Assembly (NCBI GenBank): GCA_009599575.1
Contig: VWND01000033.1
Location: 124,001 to 188,000, forward strand
Direction: 5' to 3'
Length of the DNA stretch: 64,000 nucleotides
Source: Blumeriella jaapii
Lineage: Eukaryota; Ascomycota; Leotiomycetes; Helotiales; Drepanopezizaceae
The notes beneath the pieces are model-generated. The model was given only the letters and a program-made list of their open reading frames with translations, searched no databases and had not been told where the DNA came from. Shown piece after piece: positions 23,301 to 34,188 of this stretch (positions are counted from its first letter, which is position 1; every line of letters starts with the position of its first letter). Position numbers and translations under genes: made by a program.

Positions 23301-23689
23301 TGTCGTTTACGCTTTTGCGTTTTTTTTAGTTGATTTTGCAAAAGTTTTAATTAAACGCTTTTAGCGCTAAAATATAAAAAAGTGGCAAGCGAAATGGTTA
23401 GCGCTCTGCCTTTTTTTTTGTTTTTTTTTCTTCGGGGGAAGGATTGTTTTTCAGAAAAAAAAGCTTTTGGGAGAGACTGCTTTTTCGCTGATTAAAAAGG
23501 AGGTTAAAATGTAATAGCAGAAGCTGAAAAGCTTTGCTGAAAAGAAAATCGTTAAATAAAAGCTATTTTTCGCGAAATGCGAAAATAAGCTTTTTTACGA
23601 CCGGTCGATTATTTTGGTGTGATCCGTGAGAAATTCGAGAGGAAAAATAGTTTACGCCGTCGCTAGCGTAAAAAAAAAGTTGTTAATAA

Positions 23690-23959
23690 TATAACGATTT
23701 AATTAATCGAAGGGCTGGGAGATTAATTAATTGGTCGCCGTGTTTATATGGTATGAAAACGAGCTTTTGGTTTTGTAATAACAAAAATATTTATTTAGAA
23801 TTAATAACTGCAGAAGGCAAAGGTTGCTAAAGGAAGAGAGCCTTATATATATGATAGTTTCCATAGTTGATAAGGAAACCCATCAAAAGACCAGGGAGCT
23901 TGCAACTATACGTAGTTGCTGGGGTGACACACGAGGTGGCAAAAGAGTAAATCGTCACA
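23690..23959 (-). repeat. B2 5' LTR (270 bp)
   Basis: Plus strand TATAACGATTTAATTAATCG to AATCGTCACA. The sense strand carries a TATATATAAGG TATA-like box (plus strand about 23842-23855). The two bases next to the LTR on the internal side are AA (TT on the sense strand), before the primer-binding region. Confidence 0.9.
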
Positions 23960-23964
23960 GAATC

Positions 23965-26570
23965 TAACGAAAACTTTTTGCTTAATCGAAAAGCTGATAG
24001 AAATTATTTTATTTTTTATTCCGTAGCTTTCGGTTTCGTAATCCGATGAAATAGCTAAAACTATTATTTTAAACGCGCTGAAATACGAAAAAGCTGGGCT
24101 TTTCTGAATGGTTTTAATCAGTTTGGCGTCGTGGTATAATTGCAAATAAGCTTCGATTATTTTCGAATTATATGCGAATGCAAGCAAAACGTAATAGTCG
24201 AAAATAGCGTCGATAAGATTTTCGATTTTTTTTTTTTTTTAAAAATCGGCGATATCGAATTTTATAATTATAATACGATCGGAATCAGCGAGATTTAAAA
24301 CGATCGGAACGTTAAAATAAGTTACGAAACGGCAGTTTTCGAAGTTTCGAATAATTAAAACAGCGAGGTAAAGGCCGGAATGTATTTTGAAAGCTTATTA
24401 AATGAAATTGTAAAGTATATTAGCGAAAAAGATTATAAGCGCTTTTTGGATTTTAATCAGTCGGAAATAATGCTTATATATAGCTATTTTTTTTTTTATA
24501 AAATATAATAATAATTTGTTTTTTCCGTTGTAAAACCTTACGTAATTAACGAATTCGCAGCTTAATTTAAATAGATTTTAAAATATATTTTCGGTCGAAA
24601 AGCCAAAAAAGTCGGCTTTTAGAAATATTCGTTGCTTTTATTTTTTTACGTTTTAATCGAATTTTATAATCGCGCTAAATATTTTAAGGTTTGCTTTGAA
24701 ATTTGCGTATTTTAAATAAGTTTTAGCATATGCTTAAATAATTTTCGCAGTTTTTTGTCGGAATATAAATTAATTATTAAAATTAATTTCGAACACGTTG
24801 TAATCCGAATTTTTAATAATAGCGAATCGATTAGCGAAGCCGATAACGTTAATTTTTTTTGTAATTAAATTGTAATACGCCGCGTAATAACGTATATAAA
24901 AATAGCAGAATTTATCGTTTTTTCTGGCGTTGACGTTATTCGTAAAAACGAAATTGAAAAATCGGAGTTTTTTAGCGAAGAAAAGTTCGAGTAAAAACGG
25001 ATTACCGTTTTTAAAAGTTTTTTTTATTTGTTTTAATATATTATATTTGTAATTTTTCGAAAAAAGCTTGGTTTAGTTTTCGTTCGAAGCAAAAAGAAAA
25101 AAGCTGACGGATTTATTTGGTTTTTATATAAAAATATCGAAATAAAACTTTTGGATCGTTTCGTCGTCGAAAGCGAAAGTTTTAAATAAAATAATTTGAT
25201 TTTGCGTTTTTTATATAATTTTTTCCGCGATAACTTCGATGTTTTTTTTTAAGCTTTTTCGGTCGAATTATATAATAATCGAGATTTTAAATGCTTTTAT
25301 TAAAGTTTAAAGTATTAGCGGTAATGATACGACGTTTTTAAACGCAGCAAGCGTTTTTGATATTTGCGTATTTAATTTCGAAAAGTTAAATTTAAAATCG
25401 TTTAAATTTTTTTTTTTCGGGGTGCCGGCGTTTTTTAAATTTGATTTCGTAGAATCGTCGCGTTTTCTGTTGATTGGCTTAAAGCTTATAATTCGGCGTC
25501 GATTTCCGGCTGTTTTTATTCGCGGTGCTTTTTTTTTTAGCGACGCGAATAATTTTTTTTTTCGAATAAAAAAGATTTCGGAAATGTCGGCGCGTTTTTT
25601 TACGTTTTTTGTTTTTATTTTTTTCGAAATCGTTTTTATAAATATAATAAGTTTTTTGTATTCGAATAAGCGATTGTTTGCCGTTACGTTTTTGGTTTCG
25701 TTTTCGGATTCGTTTTCGATAATTAAAAATAAAAATCGCTGAATTATTTTAGCTGCTTTAAAAATATTAATTGCTACCGCGTATATTTTTTCGAATTAAA
25801 CGAAAATAATATTGGCTTTTTCGTTTTTTTCGTTATCGTAGATTTGAAATATCGGAATAGCGTCGTTTTTTTCGTTCGGTATAAAAATGCCGCATTTAGC
25901 GACGTTTAGTTTTTTGCTTTGAAAAAAGATTAAATTTAAGGTTTCGCAGCCGATTAAAATTCTTTTTAGCAATTGCATAGCGTCGTCGATTAATTTGCAA
26001 ACAGCTATGGAAAAGCTTATAAACCTGCGGGCCTTTGGGTTGTTGGTTTTCAGGGCTTGCGTTTTAAAAATGTAAGCGTTTAGTATTCAGACTTTTTTTT
26101 TAATAAAAGTAATAATTTCGAAAAGGCGAGCGAAGTGTCGAAATAGGATAACACCGGTGATTTTGCTAAAAACGTATTTTTAAATATTTTTTTTTTATTA
26201 ATTTGGCAGAAAGCGTAATATTCGGTCTGTTATTTTTTTTTTATTGTTTCGAGCTTTTTTTGCTTCGGCGAAAGCTTTTAAAGCGTTGTCGTAATTTAAC
26301 AGGAATTTGTCGTAGTTAAAGCTTTTGCGAACGAATTTAATTTTAACGAAACTTTTGTAATCGAATAAAAATTCGTTGACGTTTTTAATTATTATATCGA
26401 GTTGTTTTATAAATATTTTTACGAAAATTGCTTATTAATTTAAGATGGCGGCATTATATATTTGCTTAAATTCGAAAAGGTTGCGTATAATAGTTTCGTT
26501 TTAAAATAAATTAAAAATAAGTTTGCTAGATTTGGCAACGTTTTGCTTAGAAAACGATATAATATCGATA
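23965..26570 (-). pseudogene. A3 downstream frame (ORF3), main part
   Basis: Between the end of pol (near 27070) and the 3' LTR, the minus strand keeps long coding-like frames interrupted almost only by TAA/TAG. N-terminal part (26570-26180): a segment like DYKSFVKIKFVRKSFNYDKF followed by NALKAFAEAKKARNNKKK. Middle (25750-25400): very basic and Ser/Thr-rich. C-terminal part (25250-23965): DDETIQKFYFDIF, NPFLLELFFAKKLRFFNFVF, NVIGFANRFAIIKNSDYNVF, LYLAVLIIRNFENCRFVTYF, IENLIDAIFDYYVLLAFAYN. With 15440-16159 the total is roughly 1,100 codons. I see no transmembrane or signal segment to suggest an envelope and no enzyme motif. Function unknown. Confidence 0.6.
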
Positions 26571-27070
26571 GGTTTATTAATTAAAAAAATATATTATATT
26601 TATTAAAAAGTAAATGAGAAAAAATACGAAAACTGTAAAATATTTGTATTTAAAAGTTACGGAAATCCGTATGCTGTTTTTCTAATAAATTATAACTGTT
26701 CAGGCAGATATTCGTTTAAAACAGCGAAAAGGATAAACAGTACAGAAAGTAGCAAATAATAAAATGTATAAAAGATAATTTTCGTAAAATGTGCGAATAA
26801 TATAAATATATTAGATTTGCGGCTCAAATATATATAAAGCTTTTGTTTTGATAAACAAAAGTATAATTAAACAAAAAAAAGTATAATAAATGTTCCAAAC
26901 AATATAAAAAAAGGTTTTCAAAATAAATAGCGTATATGAAACAGAATAATTAGATTGTATATAAGCAGGCAAAATAAAAACAGTAAAATAATATATAATA
27001 AAAAAAAAATAATAGATAGCAAAAATAGTAAAACAGTTAGTAAACAATTTTATAAGCATTTTTTTTTTTT
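26571..27070 (-). other. A3 spacer between pol stop and ORF3
   Basis: AT-rich stretch after the acidic pol C-terminus. It holds an 82-codon hydrophobic minus-strand frame (26811-27059), which looks like chance reading of AT-rich DNA because it has no coding-like substitutions to compare. Nothing else recognised. Confidence 0.4.
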
Positions 27071-27984
27071 TCGGTCATGAATGAAATTACGATTTAAATT
27101 ATGGTTTTAGCAGCGGGATTATCGTTCGGTTATTTTTAGATTTTTTTTAAAGGTTTTTTTTTTTTTTTAAAAATATAATCGCTTTGGTCGGAATCGTCGT
27201 CGGAATCGCTGGAATCGAAGTCGCTTTTTAATTCAGAATTTAAAAAATAGATTTGCTGATTTTTTTTGTAAAATCGCTTTAACCGGTTAGCGGCGAACGT
27301 TTTTTTTAATTTTGTTTTATCGAGTTTCGTAAGCTTGTAGTAGCTTTTATTTAATTCGGCCTCGTATATTTCGTAAGATCCGAGCTATTTATAATTAAGC
27401 TTAGCGTCGGCCGATTTATCGATAGCGCGCTGAACGTCGTAGACTAGAATCAGATTTCTTTTTTTAATTAGCGTTTTTTTTAGAATTTTAGTTTTATTTC
27501 AGATTTTTTTAGCTGCTTTTTTATATTTTTTTTTTTTAAATTATTTTTTTTATATTTATATCGCGGTAATCGAGCTGTTTAGATTTTATTGTTAATAAAT
27601 CAGCCTTCGTTTTTATTTTAATTACGTTATAAAACTTTTATACAAGCTATTTTGTTTTTAAAAATAATCGAGCGTTTTTGCCGTATTAAATAAAAAATAG
27701 GATTATTCTAATAAAAACGTATATATATATGCGTATAGCAAAAAGTATTTTCGAAAATTTCCGCGACCAACGCTTATAGCTTTTTCGAATAGCTTTTAAA
27801 AAGCCGTTAAAAATATTTTTATAGCTTTGTTTAACGGATTTATTATTTTTCGAATTATAGATTGAGATTTGAATACGTTAAATGCCGTATTTTTTTATAA
27901 AGATTTCGATAACGCTTTTGTTTTCGGGTTTATCGTCGACGTTTAATTTGCTAAACAAACCGTGGCGATATACAACGTCTTTTT
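27071..27984 (-). pseudogene. A3 integrase C-terminus (pol end)
   Basis: Colinear with A1 1-840. The minus strand reads FAANRLKRFYKK-like sequence, continues to FELKSDFDSSDSDDDSDQSD, and ends in a lysine stretch and stops near 27071. The strongly acidic Ser/Asp tail is a clear end of the polyprotein. The integrase is cut at 27998 by insertion of F and continues at 34189. Confidence 0.75.
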
Positions 27985-28699
27985 AAAAAAAGATTGCTGA
28001 TGATAATGATGATGATGATATTGTTTAACGTCTGGAGGGGGCAGTGAAACTGCGCTACCTCAAGCCTTCCGCAGGGCATTGGAAACGTGCTAAGCTGGGG
28101 ATTTTTATATACAAAAAAAAACCTTCGAGAAAGCAGTTATATAAAAGAAATATATGACAAAAGGTCCGCCATTTAAGCCTTTCTTTTACAAGCGGAATAG
28201 TTCTCTATTGTGTTCGTGAAGTAAATTTCGAATAAAATCAAAACGCAAAAAACGCTGAATGTTTTTGTTGGTCGTATAACTAATAATCAAGCCAATCGGC
28301 GAAATTATACAAAACAAAGCAAAAGCGCGAAAAATCCAAAACTTTTTAACCTAGACTTTTAAACGTTAATAATATAATATCAAAAACATTTTTTTTGAAA
28401 CGGCAATACGCTGCCCTAGAGTTTATTTAGGGCAGGTAGAAAAGTAAAACTTAATGATATAGAAAAGTTTCGCGAATTGCTTCGCGTCCAGTTTTTCAAA
28501 ATATCGCAGTGCTTCGATATTCGAAATAGATGGATGATTCGGTTTTAGCGGCTAGTAACGGAATCGTTTTCGGGACTTTTTATATTTTACGATATGCAGT
28601 AAAGCTTTGCGTTTGCCGCAAAAGCATTTCAGGTTCGCGTTTGCGTATTTGAATTTAATATAATATTAATGAAAATCGCCGTGTAAAAAGCGAAGCGCT

Positions 28700-31600
28700 A
28701 AAAGTCGGTAAAGCACCGGGCGAAATAAATGCAATTTTGGAAGGTTTTTAATGCGGTATTCGAATTGCCACCGCTAGTAGTTCCGAAAAAAAAAGTTTTT
28801 ATATCTAGACTATTATTTAATTTTGGCGTCGTTTTTTATCGTTTTGTAATAGAAACGTATTTTACAGATCGTCGGTTCGAAGGGCATGTCCGGGTTCCAG
28901 GGCTGACTACTTTTATAAATAGCGAGTTTGTCCGCTGTTTTATTGTTAATTATATTTATATGTTTTAAAGCCTATCGGATTCCGACGTCGTATATAAGTA
29001 TTATATTTTGTATTTCGTGGAACGCTTATTATAATATCGATAACGCGTTTTTCGTATGTATTAAATTACCGAAATCGAATCGATGTAAAGCCAAATACGG
29101 CCGTACGTATAAGCAGGCTGCGCGCGTAATGTTTTGGCCAGTTTTATGCGGGCTTTTATTATTTCCGCGTCGAAAACGTAGGACTTCGTGTTAATCGCTT
29201 TATAGCCCGAGCCGATTATTTTTTTATTTTGATAGGTTATATAGTCGTAGCTAATTAATTTATTTTTATTTGGATATCGTTTCGTATTATTAGAAAAAAT
29301 CGTAATATTATCGGGGGGCAGTTCGTTTATTATTTATTAAAAGCTTTCGCGGCTTTTTTTTTGTTTATTTCTAGGATGGAATCCGTTCGGCATTTAAAAA
29401 AGAAATGAAATAATCGGAGTTAAGATCGGGGGATTGGCGAAAACCAAGTCGCCGCGCGCTCGATTTTCGTTTTTGCAGCTTGTCGAATGCTTTTGCCGCG
29501 GCTTCGGATAATTATTAATAAAAATATTCGTTTAATTAAAAGATGATTTTTATTTATTATTCGTAAGCGTAGCGCGAATTTTAATCTGGCTTTTTTTAAA
29601 GCCGCTTTCGCTAATAAAAAGCTTGCGTTCCGAAAAAATATGATATTCGGAATGGTTTTTTATATTGGCAAAACGCTTTTAGCGGCCAGCGTAATCGTGC
29701 TTTTTATTATATTTAAATGCTAGTTTATTTTTATGCTAATTTTTCTGTTTCGAATCGTTTTGATGCGATTATTATATTACGCTTTTGTTTCGTATAAAAT
29801 AAACGGAAGAACGCAGATAATTACAACTTTTCGGAATAAATAAGCCGGAGGGTTTCGTATCGTTTTCGCTAGCCTTTGTATATGAAAAGCGAGCTTTCGA
29901 GCTTTGGTAGTCCGTTCAGATACGTATCTTTTAAACGATAGTTTACGATTAAATTAAACTTTTAATTATCGTAAGGCCGGCTGTTTTTTTCGTTTTTCCG
30001 AAGTCGTAATTGGTTCGATCGTATTATTTTTGTCGATAACGCAGGGGAAGGCGTGATCGTGTTTTTTTTTAATAATATAAATTATCTTTTGTTTTTTTGG
30101 CGCAAAAAAAACTTTATTATCGTTGTTTTATTGCAAAATCGATTTAACGTTTCCGGATAGTAATTGCACGTTTGTATTTAGCGAGTCAGATATCCGATAA
30201 AAGCAGATATTATTAGCGTATTCGAATCGAAATTTCGGGTTTTATGCTATTAGCTCTGCGAAATAAAGCATATACAAAATTGGCGAAAGAGGCGAGCTTT
30301 AAGAAGTTCCATATTTAACGTCGTAGAATTATATAGTGGCCTGTTTTAGTCTTATACGCATTTTGCGGTCGGAGAAAAACTTTTGTATCAGTTTTAGAAA
30401 TGGTTTGGGCCAGCTTTGCGAAATTATTCGTTAAAGCAATTTTCGCATTAAAAAAGCGTCGAACGCTTTTTAAACGTTTATCGTAATTATAATAATTTTT
30501 TTGCCCGTTGATAATATTCGTTTTACGTCGTATATAAACGAAGTTATCAGATTTATTTTTAAGCGTTTGGAAAGCGCGCTATCGTATTGCGGATTAAAAA
30601 TGCCGTAGGTAAAAGCTGTTCAGGCCAGTTTTTTCGTTATAATTCGTTCGAGGCTTTTAAAAACACAAAATAGCAAAGCAATCGGCCGCCAGAATCGCAC
30701 CGAATGCATTTGCTTTTGCTTGCCTACTTTAAGCATTATCGCTATTTTCGCCAGCTTTTATAGCTGCGGAAAATGGCTAAAAACGAGGCATTTGTTAAAA
30801 ATGCCGTATATAATATGTTTAATATGCTTTTAATAGTTTTAAGCAGCCGAACCGTGACGCGGTCGACGCCCGGCGATATGCTAAATATTTTAATAATAAA
30901 ACGTTCGATTTTTTTTAAAAAAATGATTTGGTTTTAAAAAAAGGTTTGTTTTCGGTCGTTATTTTTTAGAAAAGAATCGTCGGACAAATCGTCCGTCGTA
31001 TTAAACCGTTGAAGCATTTTCGTATATAACGCTTCAGCTTTTTTTTTCGAACTTTCGATTAATCGGCCGTTGATTTCGAAAGGTGGCGATTTAAGGTTCG
31101 TAGTGAATTTATGCTAGCTAATTAGCAAATAAAAGTTTTTGTCCGATTTATATTTGTTAATTCGGTTACGCTAATAATCCTGCTTAATTTTAACCACGGT
31201 TATTTTAAAATTCCGATATTCGGGCGATGCGATCGGATTATTAGCAATATTAAAAAGCTTGTACGCCCGGTGCGCGGCTTTGCATTTCGGCGTTTATTAA
31301 TAAGCATCGTAGCTCTGTTTTATATTTTTTTTTTCGGCTGTTTAAATAGCCGAGTTTATTATTGCTGCGAATTATATTATATAAGTGTTTATTTGCTTTG
31401 GCGTGGTTAGCGTTTTAAAGTCAGGCAAACGAGCGATTTCCGTATGCACGAGCGCCGAAAAGATCGGAAATGTTAAATCCGGAATTTTATAATGTATTTG
31501 TTTTAAAGAAATCCGTTTTTTTCTTTTGATCGTAATAATCTAAGTCTGGTGGTCGGAAATGAAATAAAAATCGCTTCGAACAATCGTTTTAGCGAAAGGT

Positions 31601-32650
31601 AGGTTAAAAAAAATCAGATCGAAGATATTGCTTAGACGGTGTGTCGTTATTTTTGGGTTTCCGATAAAATCCATGCCGCTTTCGGAAGCTTATTTTACGA
31701 TAGCGGATCCGTTGTGGCTAAAAGCGACGCCCGGGTCGAATATATCGTGGTTGACGTTGAAATCGCTTTTTATCAAATAGTTTTTTAAGGGAATTAGGTT
31801 TTTAATATAATCGATAACTTTATAAATGATAGGCTGGCGGTATACGTTAAAAATAGGCCTGTTGTTAACTACGATTTATAGCAAATCGCGCGAAATAAGT
31901 TGTCGCTGTTTCGTAATTATATTTTTGCTTTTTCGGATATACGTTAGCATTCGAAAGCGCTGGGCCTCGCGCTTTTTTTTATTTCCGATATTCCAGATCG
32001 GTATTAAGACGTAAAAAATCGTATTTTGGATAGTTTTGAATAGTAATATTAAAATAAATAGCAGGTTTTTATATGTAAATAACGTTAATTTGTTTAGAAA
32101 AGTATAGTTCGAAAATAATAATATAGGCAGGATATTATTTGCTTACGTTTGCTTACGCTACGGTAAGCGTATCGGATTTGTATCGATCGCGGCTACGGCC
32201 GCGGTTGCGTATGCGTTGTTTATATTTTAATATCGAAGTTCGGAAACGCATACGTTTATTTCGTCGTCGATATCGAATTATTGCGAAAATTCGATTTTAT
32301 TATAAATCGGGCTGAACGCAGCCCGTCGCGAAAAGCGAGGCTTGATCGGTTTAAAAGTTTCGTTTTTAAACGAAATGGTTTGAAAAAAGATTTGCGAAAA
32401 GGAGATAAATAGGTCTAGGATAGCCGCTTCGCCGAAGTCCGCCGATTTTTAAAACGACGAGTAAAAAAAAGCGGAGAAACTGATTACGATGCTCGCATTT
32501 TCGTGGGTTGTAATAGCCGCTTTAGCGTAAAAAGCTTTACGCTTGCGAATTGGCGCTGTTTTAAAAGCCGGTGTAAAAGGCTTTACCGCCTGGCTTTAAG
32601 CTTGCGTATTAGCGACGGCAATAGCCGTTGCGTACGCTCGTTATTCGTAT
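28700..32650 (-). pseudogene. F ORF2: endonuclease and reverse transcriptase
   Basis: Endonuclease at about 32010-31520: SDFNVNHDIFDPGVAFSHNG (GDFN motif, near 31775), SGMDFIGNPKITTHRLSNIF, and the closing SDHQT near 31550. RT: SSPLSPILYMLYFAELIA near 30285-30240, preceded by a stop where P-Q-G would be, then the active site as FEYANNICFYR near 30205-30225 (functional YADD). Downstream, a segment with KTKKTAGL and a later KPSGLFIPKSCNYL-like stretch fit the region after RT in Tad-clade LINEs. Both Asp residues are now Asn. The domain after 29300 (possible RNase H) cannot be identified with confidence. Confidence 0.8.
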
Positions 32651-32699
32651 TTACGAATCGCGTCGATTTTTTTTTTTGTTTTTTTTTGGATTTTTCCGT

Positions 32700-34100
32700 T
32701 TAGTCGTTTGGGCGCCGTTGGGCAGTTTATATGCTTCGCGACGAAGGGTTTATGGCAATTAGCGTATTTAATTTTATAAATGCAATTAAGGCCAATCGGC
32801 CCGTCGTAGTGATCGTTTCGTTGTTCGCAATTTTAATAGCGATAATAGCGGATGCATTTAAAAAGGTTGCAATAGCTTTAATAATCGGGATTATAAATCG
32901 CAATAAAAGATTTTTTTTTAATGGTTTTAGAAGCGTCGCTAACGTTGAAAAGCCGAAAGGCCCGAACCGGCTTAGTAAACGAAACGATTTATGTGATTTT
33001 GCCGTTAGCTGGATTAGCTTCGTATCGGGACGGTCGGCAGCTGATAGAGCGCTTTTTCGTTTAAGCAATAACTTTTTCGACGATTAGTTTAAAAATGCTT
33101 AGGATTTCGCCGTTTATATGCGAGCGGAGTATTATAAAAACATTTGGGACAGCGTAATTGTATTATATTTCCGGCAGGCGCATATGCTCGCAGCTAAGCA
33201 TTCGCATTACGATTTTTTTGTTTTTTTATGATATAAACAAATCGCGGATCGTAAGATCTGATGGGTTAATGGTTTAATTTGTTTTGGTTGAAATTATAAA
33301 AAAAATCTTTTTAAAAGTGAGGCCGTTGATTTTGGCTACGAAAGCTTGCTTCGCTACGAAGAATTCGATTTTCGCGGTTTTTCGCTGAAAAGTGGCTAGG
33401 ATACGCTTGTTTTTCCGAATTGGATTAGGAACGGCGCTCGCAGTTTGATTAGATATAAATTTAATCGAAGCGCCGCCGTTCGTAATAAATTTTTTTCTGT
33501 TTTTAGCAGTGTCGAAGTTTGTTTTCGAGTTTTTCAGAGTCTTAGCTATGTTCGCGTAAATGGTGGAAGCTGGAGCGGAAGGAAGAAAGTCGTCGCTAGA
33601 AAAGGTTTTTTGGCTTATAAAACGAAAAGGAACGAAGTTGCTGGTTTTTGCGAAAACGGACGCGGATAGAAAATGAACAAATTTGTTTTTAATATCGTGG
33701 GCGAAGTCTTTTTGATTTTTTTGCTAATAAAAAAAAACGAAATCGTCGATTAGCTTGCCGAAATCGCGTACAACGGCGTATCGAATATAAGTTGTTCGTT
33801 CGATCGCATTTAAACGGCCGTTGATAACGTTCGATGCGGCGTGGCTTGCGAGCGTTCGATTATTAAAACGCAAAAAAGGAAAAATCGTATAATTAATTCG
33901 CTGCTGCTGCTTTTTCGGACGCTGATTAAAATTGGTAAAGAAAAATAGCTTTTGGTCGCGAATGAAATTCGCGTAAATTAAGGTTTCGAAGCCACCGAAA
34001 AAACGGTTGGGAGTGGCAGGCTTTATTCTGGCCCAAATCGCGCGTAAAAAGCATAGGAGAGCTTAGAATAGAATCTGAAATAAAGATTTTGATACAGAAA
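32700..34100 (-). pseudogene. F ORF1 (gag-like) region
   Basis: Upstream of the endonuclease on the minus strand. A segment LRCPKCFYNTPLAYKRRNP near 33140-33080 looks like a decayed zinc knuckle (C-x2-C with later H and C lost), which is usual in ORF1 of Tad-like elements. The overlapping open frames at 32727-33068 (minus) and 32731-33087 (plus) are mirror readings of the same stretch, and neither matches a family I know. Weak assignment by position and the C-x2-C. Confidence 0.45.
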
Positions 34101-34188
34101 GTATGTTTAAAAGGCGTGGTTAAGTGTTTATTTCCAAAAAGTGCTTTTGGAAAAATAGTTGTAGGTGAAAAAAAAAAAAAAGATTGCT

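Larger units (their letters stand above)
17555..23959 (-). mobile_element. Ty3/gypsy chromovirus B, copy 2 (B2), uninterrupted
   Basis: A full-length 6,405-bp element and the best reference copy of family B here. It has the 3' LTR at 17555-17824, pol at about 17825-22060, gag at about 22440-23300 and the 5' LTR at 23690-23959. The right flank is GAATC (23960-23964). The left flank is not GAATC but TTAA followed by D1, whose far side is GAATC. It is less mutated than B1, but every gene still carries stops and catalytic changes. Confidence 0.9.
27999..34174 (-). mobile_element. Tad-like LINE (non-LTR retrotransposon) F
   Basis: A 6.18-kb insertion in A3, flanked by a perfect 14-bp target duplication AAAAAAAGATTGCT (27985-27998, 34175-34188). 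On the minus strand it has ORF1-like sequence, an apurinic-type endonuclease, a LINE RT and a 3' end with an ATC-rich tail (plus strand GATGATAATGATGATGATG at 27999). Such tails replace poly-A in several fungal LINEs. Long duplication, no LTRs and EN-RT order all fit target-primed reverse transcription. RIP has broken all frames. Confidence 0.85.

Noticed and set aside
23906..24187. Minus-strand 93-codon frame taken as one gene
   Set aside because: It crosses the boundary between the B2 LTR and A3; only the part from 23965 belongs to the A3 downstream frame.
32731..33087. Overlapping open frames on both strands in F (32727-33068 minus, 32731-33087 plus)
   Set aside because: Mirror readings of a stretch between ORF1 and the endonuclease; no family resemblance on the plus strand, and the element is coded on the minus strand.
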